Source: Gluconobacter cadivus | Lineage (GTDB): Bacteria > Pseudomonadota > Alphaproteobacteria > Acetobacterales > Acetobacteraceae | Assembly (NCBI RefSeq): GCF_015244745.1 | Contig: NZ_JABCQI010000012.1 | Span: 19,924 to 83,923, forward strand | Direction: 5' to 3' | Length of the DNA: 64,000 bases | Part shown: piece after piece, positions 1-8,393 of the stretch | Layout: each line of letters opens with the position of its first letter | Position numbering within the stretch: the first letter of the stretch is position 1 | Made by a program: the position numbers and the translations under genes | The notes under the pieces: model-generated | Told to the model about the DNA's origin: nothing | The model's input: the letters and a program-made list of their open reading frames with translations, nothing else | Database searches by the model: none

Positions 1-577
1 GCCGCATCCGATCCAGCCAGCTTTTGAACTGAAGCGGATCAGCGCCGGAAACATCGTACAAATGCCTCCACGATGCCTCATCATCATCCATGATAAGGGC
101 GCGCCCTACTCCCGTGAGCGCCAAAGGCATGCTCTGCCCGACGCGGGAGCGCATTTCCAACCCTCTCTGTCCGTCAACCTTGTCAAGATACAGAACACGC
201 TCTCCCATTCTGATCCCGAGATGGACCGTATCCTGTGTTGCAGCTCCGAGAGATTGAAGAACGGGACGCGCCAGAACCAGAACTGGATGTTCCTGCCGGG
301 CCAGTGCGCCCAGTTCAGCCACTTTAGGTCCAAGCTGATAAGCGCCCGAATGATCCTGAGAAAGCCAGTGCATCTGAACGAGCGCTGACGCCAGCCGATG
401 TGTCGTGCTGCGCGTACACCCCAGGCGATCAACCAGCGCATTCAGCGTATCGCATCCTTCACCGACAGCGCGTAGCAGGGACAGGCCCCGGCCCAAGGCC
501 TGAGTACCTTCAGGCCACTCTGACGCTCCGTCAGGAGACATATCCACTCTGCTGCTGTTGCTATCGGATCTGGTCAT
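1..577 (-). CDS. IclR-family transcriptional regulator (partial, C-terminus beyond window edge)
   Basis: My own minus-strand reading gives an uninterrupted frame of 192 codons from the ATG at 577 down to the window edge, starting MTRSDSNSSR. An N-terminal winged-helix region follows (residues about 25-85, with ALGRGLSLLRAV and a recognition helix around GCTRSTTHRLASAL), then LGPKVAELG and the start of the ligand-binding domain (QDTVHLGIRMGERVLYLDKVDG, MRSRVGQSMPLALTGVGRAL). This order is typical of the IclR family, which are usually about 250-280 residues, so roughly a quarter is missing. A perfect 17-bp palindrome lies just upstream (592-608) and may be its operator. The regulated genes cannot be named from this window. 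Family assignment is firm; target unknown. Confidence 0.85.
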   Translation of the reverse strand, partial: MTRSDSNSSRVDMSPDGASEWPEGTQALGRGLSLLRAVGEGCDTLNALVDRLGCTRSTTHRLASALVQMHWLSQDHSGAYQLGPKVAELGALARQEHPVLVLARPVLQSLGAATQDTVHLGIRMGERVLYLDKVDGQRGLEMRSRVGQSMPLALTGVGRALIMDDDEASWRHLYDVSGADPLQFKSWLDRMR

Positions 578-591
578 ACTTTCGCATATAC

Positions 592-608
592 ATCCCATAA
601 TATGGGAT
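592..608. promoter_or_regulatory. Perfect 17-bp palindrome upstream of the IclR gene (candidate operator)
   Basis: ATCCCATA-A-TATGGGAT is a perfect inverted repeat with 8-bp arms and a single central base. It ends 15 bases upstream of the IclR start codon. IclR-family proteins are known to bind short palindromes close to their own promoters, so autoregulation is the simplest reading. No second copy was noticed elsewhere in the window. Confidence 0.5.
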
Positions 609-671
609 TGAAACCATATATCGGACGATTCGAAACATTTTTATGTGATATTAGATGATTGTGTAACGACA

Positions 672-1598
672 CTACATCCCAAGTGATATCTTGCCACCTT
701 GTCCGCACGGCGAGGCCTCAGACACAAAACGCTCAATAAGAAGGCAGACATTGCGCGCCAGAGGGGTTTTCTTCCCATGACTGGCCATCCCGATTTCCGA
801 AAACGTCTCTCCCAAATCCAATGGAATTCGAACAATTTCAGACGGCGCGGTGTAAGTGGCATTGGCAGGAACAATCGCAACGCCGAGCCCTGCCAGAGAT
901 GCCAGATGAATGGCTGTTGTGAACTCATGAAAATATTTGATTTCAAGCGGAACCAGACCGTTCTGATAAAAACTGCTGAGCAAAGCGTCATGAAAACCCG
1001 GTGCATTTTCGCGCTCCAGCATCAGAAGCGTTTCCGAACTCAGGTCGGACGCAATCAACGAGGCACGCTTTGCCAAGGGATGGTAAGCAGGCAAAACAGC
1101 AAAAAACTGCTCTTTCCCAATGGAGCAAATATCAACCTCCAGATGCTGAAGAGGCAGACGTACAAACCCAATATCCAGTCGATGTTCTGCAATCGCCTCA
1201 ACCTGACGGACCGAATTCATTTCCATCAGATCAAACTGGATAAAGGGGTACCGCTCCGCAAAATGTCGGAAAAGCGTTCCACCAAACATGGGAATAATGG
1301 AGGAGACAAAACCAAGACGGATACTCCCAACAGTCCCGGCAGAAATATGTTTGGTTGATTTCTGTGCTTCATCAAGGATCGAGAGAATACGCCGGGCCTC
1401 TGTCAAAAAATTCTGCCCGGCGAGAGTCATAAAAACGTGATTCCGTGACCGATCTACAAGCTGGACACCGATTTCTTCTTCCAGATGTTTGATATGACCA
1501 CTCAAAGCGGGCTGGACAATGTTCAACCTTGCCGCAGCACGGCCAAAATGCAGCGTTTCGCCGAGTGTCGAGAATGAACGGAGATGTTTGAGTTCCAT
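672..1598 (-). CDS. LysR-family transcriptional regulator
   Basis: A 308-residue protein with the standard LysR layout: an N-terminal winged helix-turn-helix (residues 1-60, MELKHLRSFSTLGETLHFGRAAARLN, then QPALSGHIKHLEEEIGVQLVDR) and a two-lobed effector-binding domain from about residue 90. It is divergent from the MFS transporter / lyxose isomerase pair that starts at 1729, and the interval carries an inverted repeat (1610-1630) of the spacing LysR proteins use. It therefore probably controls that pair; this is inferred from layout only. Downstream on the same strand lies the IclR gene, 94 bases away with its own candidate operator, so co-transcription is uncertain. Confidence 0.9.
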   Translation of the reverse strand: MELKHLRSFSTLGETLHFGRAAARLNIVQPALSGHIKHLEEEIGVQLVDRSRNHVFMTLAGQNFLTEARRILSILDEAQKSTKHISAGTVGSIRLGFVSSIIPMFGGTLFRHFAERYPFIQFDLMEMNSVRQVEAIAEHRLDIGFVRLPLQHLEVDICSIGKEQFFAVLPAYHPLAKRASLIASDLSSETLLMLERENAPGFHDALLSSFYQNGLVPLEIKYFHEFTTAIHLASLAGLGVAIVPANATYTAPSEIVRIPLDLGETFSEIGMASHGKKTPLARNVCLLIERFVSEASPCGQGGKISLGM

Positions 1599-1609
1599 GA
1601 TATGGGTTC

Positions 1610-1630
1610 CTGATCATGCCCTGTGATCAG
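1610..1630. promoter_or_regulatory. Inverted repeat in the LysR/MFS divergent promoter (candidate LysR box)
   Basis: CTGATCA-N7-TGATCAG, a perfect 7-bp-arm dyad, begins 12 bases upstream of the LysR start codon and about 100 bases upstream of the transporter. It contains the T-N11-A arrangement recognised by many LysR proteins. Binding by the adjacent LysR is inferred. Confidence 0.45.
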
Positions 1631-1728
1631 TTTCATCGTGAAATAGAATTGGAAGTTTGCCTCGGAACCGGAAAGAACTTCGTGATCACCCGCTCGATGG
1701 AGCAGGAAAACGTGTGACGAGGTCTCTC

Positions 1729-3042
1729 ATGCCCATTGATCTTTCCAGAACACGTCCGTCCGGTCGCTGGTTGCGCATCATGCCGATCGTGTTCGTAACC
1801 TACAGCCTTGCTTACCTTGATCGCACAAATTACGGTTTCGGGGCGGCAGCAGGCCTTAACGAGGCTTTGCAGATTTCGCCCAACCGTGCGGCCTGGCTCG
1901 CATCGCTTTTCTTTCTGGGATATTTTTCGTTTCAGGTCCCTGCTGCCGCTTATGCGCGTCGGCATAGCCCAACGAGAATGATCTTTTTCTGCATTCTGGG
2001 TTGGGGCGTTCTGGCGTCTCTTACCGGATTAATCAATAATTTCTGGTTGTTGGCTCTGGATCGCTTTCTCCTCGGCAGTATGGAAAGTCTGATCATTCCG
2101 GCCATGCTGATCCTGCTGACGGAATGGTTTACCCGCAGTGAACGCTCTCGTGCGAACACTTATCTCATACTTGGTAATCCGGTCACCGTACTGTGGATGT
2201 CAGCAATTACCGGATATCTCATTTCTCAATATGGGTGGAGGAACGTCTTCATTATTGAAGGAATTCCCTCCGTTCTGTGGGCATTTGTCTGGATCCTGAC
2301 AATGTCTGACCATCCCTCTCAGGCAAAATGGCTAACAGTCGAAGAGCGCGAAGCTCTTGCTCAACAACTCGCCATTGAACAGCGCGAAATTCCGGAGCGT
2401 CACGCAAGCATATGGTCGGTCCTCACAGACGGACGTGCGCTTAACTTGAGCGCTCAACTTCTTTTATGGAGCGTGACTGCTTATGGTTTCATCATGTGGT
2501 TGCCCGATATTATCCATAGTGGCGGCTCAAGTATGGGAAATACCGGACTGCTGGCAGCCGGACCCTATGCAGCCTCCGTAGTTCTGATGATCGTCGTCTC
2601 GTATATTTCAGACCACTATCAGATCCGCAAAAATATTGTCTGGCCGCTTCTGGTTGTTTCGGCGCTGTGCTTCTTCGGCAGCTATTGGCTGGCCGAATAC
2701 AGTTTCACCCTCGCCTATCTCTGCATGGTTCTTGGATGCGCCACGATGCAGGCGCCACTTGGGCCGTTTTTTGCCATCGCTCCGGATATTCTCCCCCGTG
2801 AAGCCGCCGGGATTGCGATGGGCGTCATCAACAGCGCAGGTGCGTTGGGCGGCTTTCTCGGTTCCTGGATCATTGGATACATTCAGGCGCGAACCCATAG
2901 CGTCAGCCTCAGCTTCGCTTTCATGTCGGCATTCATTCTGACGGCAGCCATTCTGATGGCTTTTTTCAAAAGCCATCCTACCCAGAAAAATCAACGGTCT
3001 CCCGAGCTCTCCGGAGCGCATCCGGGTGTTTCCGCTACCTGA
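1729..3042 (+). CDS. MFS transporter, anion:cation symporter (ACS) type
   Basis: A 437-residue integral membrane protein with about 12 hydrophobic segments. After the first segment it has the AYLDRTNYGFGAAAGL motif, typical of the ACS family (sugar-acid, aromatic-acid and related anion permeases in the inner membrane). I chose the ATG at 1729 because ACGAGG lies 6 bases upstream and MPIDLSRTRPSGRW gives a normal short cytoplasmic tail; a TTG at 1657 would add 24 unusual residues. It lies 36 bases ahead of the lyxose-isomerase-like gene and is almost certainly co-transcribed with it, so the substrate may be a pentose, hexose or sugar acid that this isomerase can process. The substrate is not proven by sequence. 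Confidence 0.85.
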   Translation: MPIDLSRTRPSGRWLRIMPIVFVTYSLAYLDRTNYGFGAAAGLNEALQISPNRAAWLASLFFLGYFSFQVPAAAYARRHSPTRMIFFCILGWGVLASLTGLINNFWLLALDRFLLGSMESLIIPAMLILLTEWFTRSERSRANTYLILGNPVTVLWMSAITGYLISQYGWRNVFIIEGIPSVLWAFVWILTMSDHPSQAKWLTVEEREALAQQLAIEQREIPERHASIWSVLTDGRALNLSAQLLLWSVTAYGFIMWLPDIIHSGGSSMGNTGLLAAGPYAASVVLMIVVSYISDHYQIRKNIVWPLLVVSALCFFGSYWLAEYSFTLAYLCMVLGCATMQAPLGPFFAIAPDILPREAAGIAMGVINSAGALGGFLGSWIIGYIQARTHSVSLSFAFMSAFILTAAILMAFFKSHPTQKNQRSPELSGAHPGVSAT

Positions 3043-3078
3043 ATCTGATTATTTCGTCCTCTTTGTAAGGAAAAGACA

Positions 3079-3765
3079 ATGCTGCTCAAACGCTCACAGA
3101 TTAATTCGAGCATCGATCTGGCAATCGATACCTTTCGCAAACATAGCATCAGCCTCCCTGACTTTGCCTACTGGTCTGCAAAGGACTGGGCCACAAAGGG
3201 CCATGAAGCGAATGAGATCCGTGACTGCATGCTGGGATGGGATGTAACGGATTTTGGACAGGGTGATTTTACACGGATCGGCCGTACCCTGTTCACTCTT
3301 AGAAATGGTTCGCTTCGCCGTCCGGGTTATACGAAGAGCTATGCTGAAAAACTGATTCTCGACCCAGAAGGACAACGCTCGCCCGCACATTTTCATCGCA
3401 CGAAAATGGAAGACATCATCAATCGTGCAGGCGGCGTTATTTTAGTGCAGCTCACAAAAGCAGGCGCAGACAACAAGCCTGCGCAGGAAAGTTTCCCCAT
3501 CCATGTTGACGGTATTGTCCGTCAGCTCAATCCGGGTGACCTCGTCCGGCTCAAGCCGGGACAGAGTGTCTGTATTCCTCCCCGCACAATCCATCAGTTC
3601 TGGGGCGAAGATGGAAGTGGTCTCACGGTCAGCGGTGAGGTTTCGTCTCTCTGTGACGACCATGAAGACAATTTCTTTCTTGAGCCCTCGGCGCGTTTTC
3701 CAGAAATAGATGAAGACGAGGAACGGCGTTACTTTCTCTGCAACGAATATCCTGACATTTCCTGA
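3079..3765 (+). CDS. D-lyxose/D-mannose isomerase-like cupin (D-lyxose ketol-isomerase family)
   Basis: A 228-residue protein that I recognise as the D-lyxose ketol-isomerase family (E. coli O157 EcSI and Bacillus YdaE type), cytoplasmic enzymes interconverting D-lyxose/D-xylulose and D-mannose/D-fructose. The diagnostic cupin metal site is complete: H104, H106 and E111 in PAHFHRTKMEDIINR, and H172 in IPPRTIHQFWG. Length matches the family. TAAGG sits 8 bases before the ATG. It follows the MFS gene by 36 bases, forming a two-gene uptake and isomerisation unit under a divergent LysR regulator. The exact sugar (lyxose, mannose or another 2,3-cis sugar) cannot be fixed from sequence. Confidence 0.85.
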   Translation: MLLKRSQINSSIDLAIDTFRKHSISLPDFAYWSAKDWATKGHEANEIRDCMLGWDVTDFGQGDFTRIGRTLFTLRNGSLRRPGYTKSYAEKLILDPEGQRSPAHFHRTKMEDIINRAGGVILVQLTKAGADNKPAQESFPIHVDGIVRQLNPGDLVRLKPGQSVCIPPRTIHQFWGEDGSGLTVSGEVSSLCDDHEDNFFLEPSARFPEIDEDEERRYFLCNEYPDIS

Positions 3766-3773
3766 AATATATC

Positions 3774-3804
3774 ACAGGAGAAACGAAGATTTCTTTTCTC
3801 CTGT
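3774..3804. terminator. Hairpin between convergent genes
   Basis: ACAGGAGAAA pairs perfectly with TTTCTCCTGT around an 11-base loop, 9 bases after the isomerase stop codon and between two convergent genes. The T-rich tail (TTCTTC) is weak, so it may act as an imperfect terminator or a 3'-end stabiliser. Confidence 0.5.
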
Positions 3805-3846
3805 TCTTCAAGATTGACGATGCAGCGTTTGGCCCAACGCCTGTAC

Positions 3847-4806
3847 TCAGGCGGAAATGGCATCAAGATCGTCTTTCAGCGCTTGTGGGTCCAATCTTCC
3901 TTGCCGACCGATAAAGACAAGCCGGGTATCTGGATCAGACAGAGCTTTCTCAGGCGCTAATCCAATGGTAATTCGCGCTCCCGTCATCTGCAAAAGCAAC
4001 GCACGCTGCGGAGCTGTAGCGAGATACAGGATCCCTTTCGCCCGAAGCAAAACCGCAGCATGGCGGTCAATTACAGTGCGGAAGCCTGTTAGGTCCACCG
4101 GCGAGTTCCGCCGCCATGCAAGACTGATGAAGTCGTCATTCACGTCATCCTCAGCCCGGAAAAAAGATTTTTCCGTTTTCCCTTCGAGAAGACGAAAAAG
4201 AGCCTCATAGGTCAGGAAACTGTCCGCACAAGACAGAACGGGTGCCCCGCCATGAAGCGCCTGAAGTTTTGCTTCTGCTTCCTGAATAGCATCCTTCCCA
4301 AGGTTTTCCGTATGGGACAGGACGGTCATGTCCGAAAAAAGGATCTGCTCTTTCCACAAAAGATCTCTTGTGATCCCGCTTTGCGCAATCACATCAAGTA
4401 CATTGACGACACAGATCACGCCTTCCAGAGCCGCATACTGCCACAAAATAGGATCTGCCAGCGCCCTGCGCATTTCCTGAAGCTTCGAAACCCCACTGCA
4501 TTCGATAAAAATCGCCTCAGGCACGGGACTGCGAGACAGAAGCATCTTCAGCGTGGAGAACAGATCCGACTGCATAGAGCAGCAGATGCAGCCGTTCTTC
4601 AGCGTCAGAACATCGCTATCCCGCCGCTCCACCAGTAATCCGTCAATATCAATCGCCCCAAAATCATTGACCAGAATGGCCAGACGACGACGTTTCTGCG
4701 TTTTGAGCAGCCGATTGAGCAGAGTGGTTTTCCCCGCACCCAGAAAACCTCCGACCACATATACCGGGACTGCCGCAGCCTGTTCCAGACCAGAGCCCTG
4801 CCTCAT
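3847..4806 (-). CDS. CobW/COG0523-type G3E GTPase (probable metallochaperone)
   Basis: A 319-residue P-loop GTPase of the CobW/COG0523 group. Walker A is GFLGAGKTT (K26), the metal-binding CxCC motif typical of these metal chaperones is GCICC at residues 72-76, and a Walker B-like IECSG lies near residue 105. A CobW C-terminal domain follows. The usual guanine-specificity motif NKxD appears degenerate (SHTE). The start overlaps the stop of the upstream amidohydrolase by 4 bases, so the two are translationally coupled. Members of this group deliver Zn or other metals to client enzymes; the coupled metal-dependent deacylase is the obvious candidate client, which is inference. Confidence 0.85.
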   Translation of the reverse strand: MRQGSGLEQAAAVPVYVVGGFLGAGKTTLLNRLLKTQKRRRLAILVNDFGAIDIDGLLVERRDSDVLTLKNGCICCSMQSDLFSTLKMLLSRSPVPEAIFIECSGVSKLQEMRRALADPILWQYAALEGVICVVNVLDVIAQSGITRDLLWKEQILFSDMTVLSHTENLGKDAIQEAEAKLQALHGGAPVLSCADSFLTYEALFRLLEGKTEKSFFRAEDDVNDDFISLAWRRNSPVDLTGFRTVIDRHAAVLLRAKGILYLATAPQRALLLQMTGARITIGLAPEKALSDPDTRLVFIGRQGRLDPQALKDDLDAISA

Positions 4807-6293
4807 AGTACCCCGACGTGCTTACGAACCGGCTGCCCCGGAAAAGCGTCCCGGTTGAGTTCGCCCTCCGAAATCACGCTCTGACCATTGACCAGCAGAT
4901 GATGTACGCCTTCCGAAGGGCGATTCATGGCTGCGAAATCTGCACGATCCGTTATCTTCCTGAGGTCAAAAACGACAATATCGGCATCACATCCTTCCTG
5001 TAAACGCCCCTTCCGCGCCATTTGCGGGCAGACCGTCTCCAGAATCCTTGCTGGCCCTAGCGAACAGCGACGCATGGCTTCACAGAGTGAAACCTTGTGG
5101 CGCTCCCGCAGATACTCTCGCAAAAAGCGGGAAAAAGTCCCTGACGAACGGGGATGAGACACGGCCTCCTCCGGAAGAGGCCAGCTTTTACCCTCGTAAA
5201 CGGAGCCATCCGGGAGCGTCCAGGGCATGGCATCGGATGCGATCACGCCTCCCGGATAGAGAACGGATACATCCAGCAGGTCCTGCGCCGACGGGTTGCT
5301 CTGCACGTCAAGAAAATGCCAGAGCACAAGCGTATCGGGCCGCTCCCGCTGCACGTCCAGAATTTCCTGCCGACTTTTAAACCGATGGCCGTCATCAACT
5401 TTCTGGATTGATGTATATGCACTGCCGGTTCGCTCCCTGAACGCGGCCTCTCCAAACAGGGGCGACCCTATGACGGTAGAGCCTGTCCCATAGGGATAGG
5501 CCTCAACCGTGATGTTCAGTCCCTGCTTCTGTGCAGTGGAAACAAGCTCGGCCGCTCGGCGGATATCCAGCAGACTCGTGCTGTTAAAGTGACAGATATG
5601 CATATGCGCACCTGTCGCGCCCGCATATCCGATCAGACGGGTATAGGCCTCGATGGAACTGCGCGGGTCAATGTTCGAAGAATAGGCAATATGGGTATAG
5701 GTCGGAGCCTCATGCCGCTTTGCGAGCGAACACAGCTCCACAAGCTCTTTTGCACCACCTCCGGGCACATAGGCATGCGGGATCCCGATGCCCAGACCGC
5801 CTTGCTCCAGCCCCTGTTCGACGAGCGACAGAATAGTCCTCAGTTCCGCAACGCTCGCCGTATTCTCGCTCCATCGGGGGTCGTCATAACATTTCCCCAT
5901 GAACGAAAGAGACGGCTCTACTGGCCGACCGATCATTGCGCTAATCCGCGCGAAGGCCCACGCGACCGACGCGCCATAATTCAGAACCCGGCCACGCTCC
6001 TGCTGGCGGGCATACCAGTCAGAAACCGGCAGAATACCGACCTCCAGCTCCAGAGAGGTTGTCACTCCGTCAAACGCCTGCATGCGATCGGACGCAATAC
6101 ATTGCCCATGGGCGTGAAGATCGATGAAGCCAGGGGCCACCACGAGCCCTGTCGCATCGATTTCACGCTTAGCCATGCCGGAAACAGCACCAACACGGTG
6201 AATAACGCCGTCCCGCACCGCTACATCCCCGATCTGCTCCAGACCTGTTTCAGGATCAACCAGCAGACCGTTACGGATCACGAGATCGAACAA
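4803..6293 (-). CDS. N-acyl-D-amino-acid deacylase (D-glutamate deacylase-like amidohydrolase)
   Basis: A 496-residue amidohydrolase-superfamily protein. It has the N-terminal small beta domain (MFDLVIRNGLLVDP), the metal-binding HxH of the barrel (APGFIDLHAHGQ, H60 and H62), further histidine strands (THIAYSS, GAHMHICHFNS) and the C-terminal SDAMPW and GCDADIVVFD segments typical of the D-aminoacylase/N-acyl-D-glutamate deacylase family. The family removes the acyl group from N-acyl-D-amino acids in the cytoplasm. It sits between an M20 peptidase and a CobW-type metallochaperone in a TonB-receptor-led operon. D-glutamate as product would fit the rest of the window, but specificity is not visible in the sequence. 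Confidence 0.8.
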   Translation of the reverse strand: MFDLVIRNGLLVDPETGLEQIGDVAVRDGVIHRVGAVSGMAKREIDATGLVVAPGFIDLHAHGQCIASDRMQAFDGVTTSLELEVGILPVSDWYARQQERGRVLNYGASVAWAFARISAMIGRPVEPSLSFMGKCYDDPRWSENTASVAELRTILSLVEQGLEQGGLGIGIPHAYVPGGGAKELVELCSLAKRHEAPTYTHIAYSSNIDPRSSIEAYTRLIGYAGATGAHMHICHFNSTSLLDIRRAAELVSTAQKQGLNITVEAYPYGTGSTVIGSPLFGEAAFRERTGSAYTSIQKVDDGHRFKSRQEILDVQRERPDTLVLWHFLDVQSNPSAQDLLDVSVLYPGGVIASDAMPWTLPDGSVYEGKSWPLPEEAVSHPRSSGTFSRFLREYLRERHKVSLCEAMRRCSLGPARILETVCPQMARKGRLQEGCDADIVVFDLRKITDRADFAAMNRPSEGVHHLLVNGQSVISEGELNRDAFPGQPVRKHVGVL

Positions 6294-6324
6294 ATACTCA
6301 ACCTCTCACACGATCCGGCCCCTC

Positions 6325-7779
6325 TCAGTGAGACAGGTCCGGAATTATGACCAGAAGATCTTCCAGAGCGGGCGCAATGCTGGCCACCGGTGTACGTTCA
6401 TTCAGACCATGCATGAAGGAATCCGAGTTCTTGATGAAAATCGGGCTGATCCCGTAGCTGGGCACACCGTGAGAGCGGAACCACATGCTGTCACTCGCGC
6501 CGGACGACAGCGCCGGGAAGACGGCTACTCCCGGGTAGGCAACCTGCATCCCGTGCTCGATGGCTTTGACCACATCCGGACGCATAGGAGAGGCCGCAGT
6601 CTGGACCGATCCCTCCGTTGCGTCCTCAATCTTCATGGACGGGTCCTGCGCGGCCTTGCGCAGTTCTTCCATAATGGCAGCGCGCGGATGGCCCGGGAAA
6701 ATCCGGCAGTTGATATTCGCCGTCACTTTCTGTGGCAAAGCATTGAGCGCATGACCGCCATCGATCATGGTCACAACGCAGGTCGTCCCGATCCGGCCAA
6801 TGTAAGACGGATCCGAAGAAAGGGTAAGGATGGCCTTTTCATCCACAGGATTCTTCGCAAAAGCTTTCATGGCCGCAGCCATTTCAGGCTTCTGCCAGCG
6901 GGCGGCATTCTGGAAATAGCTACGGCTCAGCTCGTTCACCTCTGGTTTGAAACGATATTGCTGAATGCGCAGAAGGTCTACCGCAAGTTCGTCAATCGCA
7001 TTGACCGGTCGCGGTTCAGAGGAATGACCCCCTGGATTGGTCACGGTCAGGCGGAAATCTGCATAATTCTTTTCCGCTCCTTCCCAGGTGAAATAATCCG
7101 GCTTGCCCGTTTTCTCACTGAGTGTCCCGTTTGCGCCATCCATGTTCAGAACCAGCTCGGCATTGGAGAGCTTGTCCGCAATGATGGCGCCCGTCGCCAT
7201 CGTCGTTTCCTCATCCCCGGAAAACTCAAGGATGATATCCCGTCGCGGCTTGTAACCTTCGCGTTTGAGTTCCAGAAGCGCAGCAATGGCCAGCGTGTCA
7301 TCCAGCTTCATGTCCGTTGAGCCCCGGCCCAGAAGATAGCCGTTTTCAATCTGTGGCTTGAACGGATCATGCGTCCAATCTGAGGCCTTGGCTTCGACGA
7401 CATCCATATGTCCCGAAATCACCAGCGGCTTGAGGGACGGGTCCTGACCGGGCCAGCGGGCGATCAGATAGGCCGTATCCTTGTAAGGGGTGATGGTAAT
7501 GTCCGATGGCGCAAAGCCGCCCTTGATCAGCGCATCACGGAACAATGCGGCCACGTCCGGCGTCTGGTTGCCCGGCCCTGCCACTGAGCGCAAAGCAATG
7601 GATTTTTCAGCCAGATCCAGAGCCTGATCGGCTGCGGCCTGATGGATGGTGGTATGATTTTCAGGTGCACCCAGCGCCTGCTCGAGCATCAGATCGCCAG
7701 CCAGCAGCAGAAAGCCGCTTTTCAGCACGGCCTTGCCAATCCGCTTTCGGGAAAGCTGCGTCCGTTTGATTACGTTCAT
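6325..7779 (-). CDS. M20-family metallopeptidase, exported
   Basis: A 484-residue M20/M25/M40 peptidase. The N-terminus has a basic stretch followed by GFLLLAGDLMLEQALGA, a plausible signal peptide, so it probably acts in the periplasm. The metal-site motifs are present: SGHMDVV (H124, D126), GRGSTDMK (D156), and GDEET (E190/E191), with a dimerisation domain around residues 230-350 (NPGGHSSEPRP). Enzymes of this family cleave dipeptides or N-acyl amino acids. It lies in the TonB operon between the RidA-like lipoprotein and the D-aminoacylase; export suggests it processes the imported compound before inner-membrane transport. Confidence 0.85.
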   Translation of the reverse strand: MNVIKRTQLSRKRIGKAVLKSGFLLLAGDLMLEQALGAPENHTTIHQAAADQALDLAEKSIALRSVAGPGNQTPDVAALFRDALIKGGFAPSDITITPYKDTAYLIARWPGQDPSLKPLVISGHMDVVEAKASDWTHDPFKPQIENGYLLGRGSTDMKLDDTLAIAALLELKREGYKPRRDIILEFSGDEETTMATGAIIADKLSNAELVLNMDGANGTLSEKTGKPDYFTWEGAEKNYADFRLTVTNPGGHSSEPRPVNAIDELAVDLLRIQQYRFKPEVNELSRSYFQNAARWQKPEMAAAMKAFAKNPVDEKAILTLSSDPSYIGRIGTTCVVTMIDGGHALNALPQKVTANINCRIFPGHPRAAIMEELRKAAQDPSMKIEDATEGSVQTAASPMRPDVVKAIEHGMQVAYPGVAVFPALSSGASDSMWFRSHGVPSYGISPIFIKNSDSFMHGLNERTPVASIAPALEDLLVIIPDLSH

Positions 7780-7856
7780 GCTCTACTCCTGTTGATTGCC
7801 TGAAAATTCAAAGTCAAAACCACGATCCGGCGCCATTTTAAAACCGCACCAGAACA

Positions 7857-8393
7857 TCATTCCGTAGGAATTTTTTTATCTTTTGCATCGCTTCTGGATG
7901 CAATCACGTCCACCTCGACAAGCCAGTGAGGATTACTCAGATGCGGAACCTCAATGACGGTCCGTGCAGGAAAAGCGCTTCGGAACCGGGCCCGATAGGC
8001 CTGCATCATGCCGTCGAAATCCATATGTCCCAGCCGTGGATCAGCGACCAGATAGACATGCATCTGCACGATATCCTGAAGCGTCATCCCGTAATGTTTC
8101 AGGGCCGCCGAGATCTGATCCAATGCACTTTGCATCTGCTCAGCGGTTGTGGTGCCAGATATCCTGTCCGCCGCAGGACCCAACCCTGAGACATAAACCG
8201 TTGCTGATCCGGCCGGGACCTGAACAGCCGTCGAAATCGGAAAATCATCTTTCGGATCAGAATAACGCTGAACGGACTGCCCAGACGCGTCCTGTCCGCA
8301 CGCAGTGACCCCGGCAACAAGCAGACCGAACTGACACCATCGGCACCAGCCGCCTCGTGATATATCAGCAGGAAGACGTGCGGGAGATATCAC
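7857..8393 (-). CDS. RidA/YjgF-family protein with lipoprotein-type signal
   Basis: The C-terminal 120 residues are a RidA (YjgF/UK114) domain: YVSGLGPAADR, QMQSALDQISAALKHYGMTLQDIVQMHVYLVAD and FPARTVIEVPHLSNPHWLVEVDVIA. RidA proteins usually act as cytoplasmic enamine/imine deaminases. Here the N-terminus has a hydrophobic run ending in a lipobox-like VTAC, implying an exported lipoprotein. I prefer the GTG at 8393, with AAGGAG 8 bases upstream, giving 178 residues; an ATG at 8423 is also possible. Either start overlaps the permease 3' end. The arginine normally used for substrate binding appears present (FPART). Function in the periplasm is unknown. Confidence 0.7.
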   Translation of the reverse strand: MISPARLPADISRGGWCRWCQFGLLVAGVTACGQDASGQSVQRYSDPKDDFPISTAVQVPAGSATVYVSGLGPAADRISGTTTAEQMQSALDQISAALKHYGMTLQDIVQMHVYLVADPRLGHMDFDGMMQAYRARFRSAFPARTVIEVPHLSNPHWLVEVDVIASRSDAKDKKIPTE

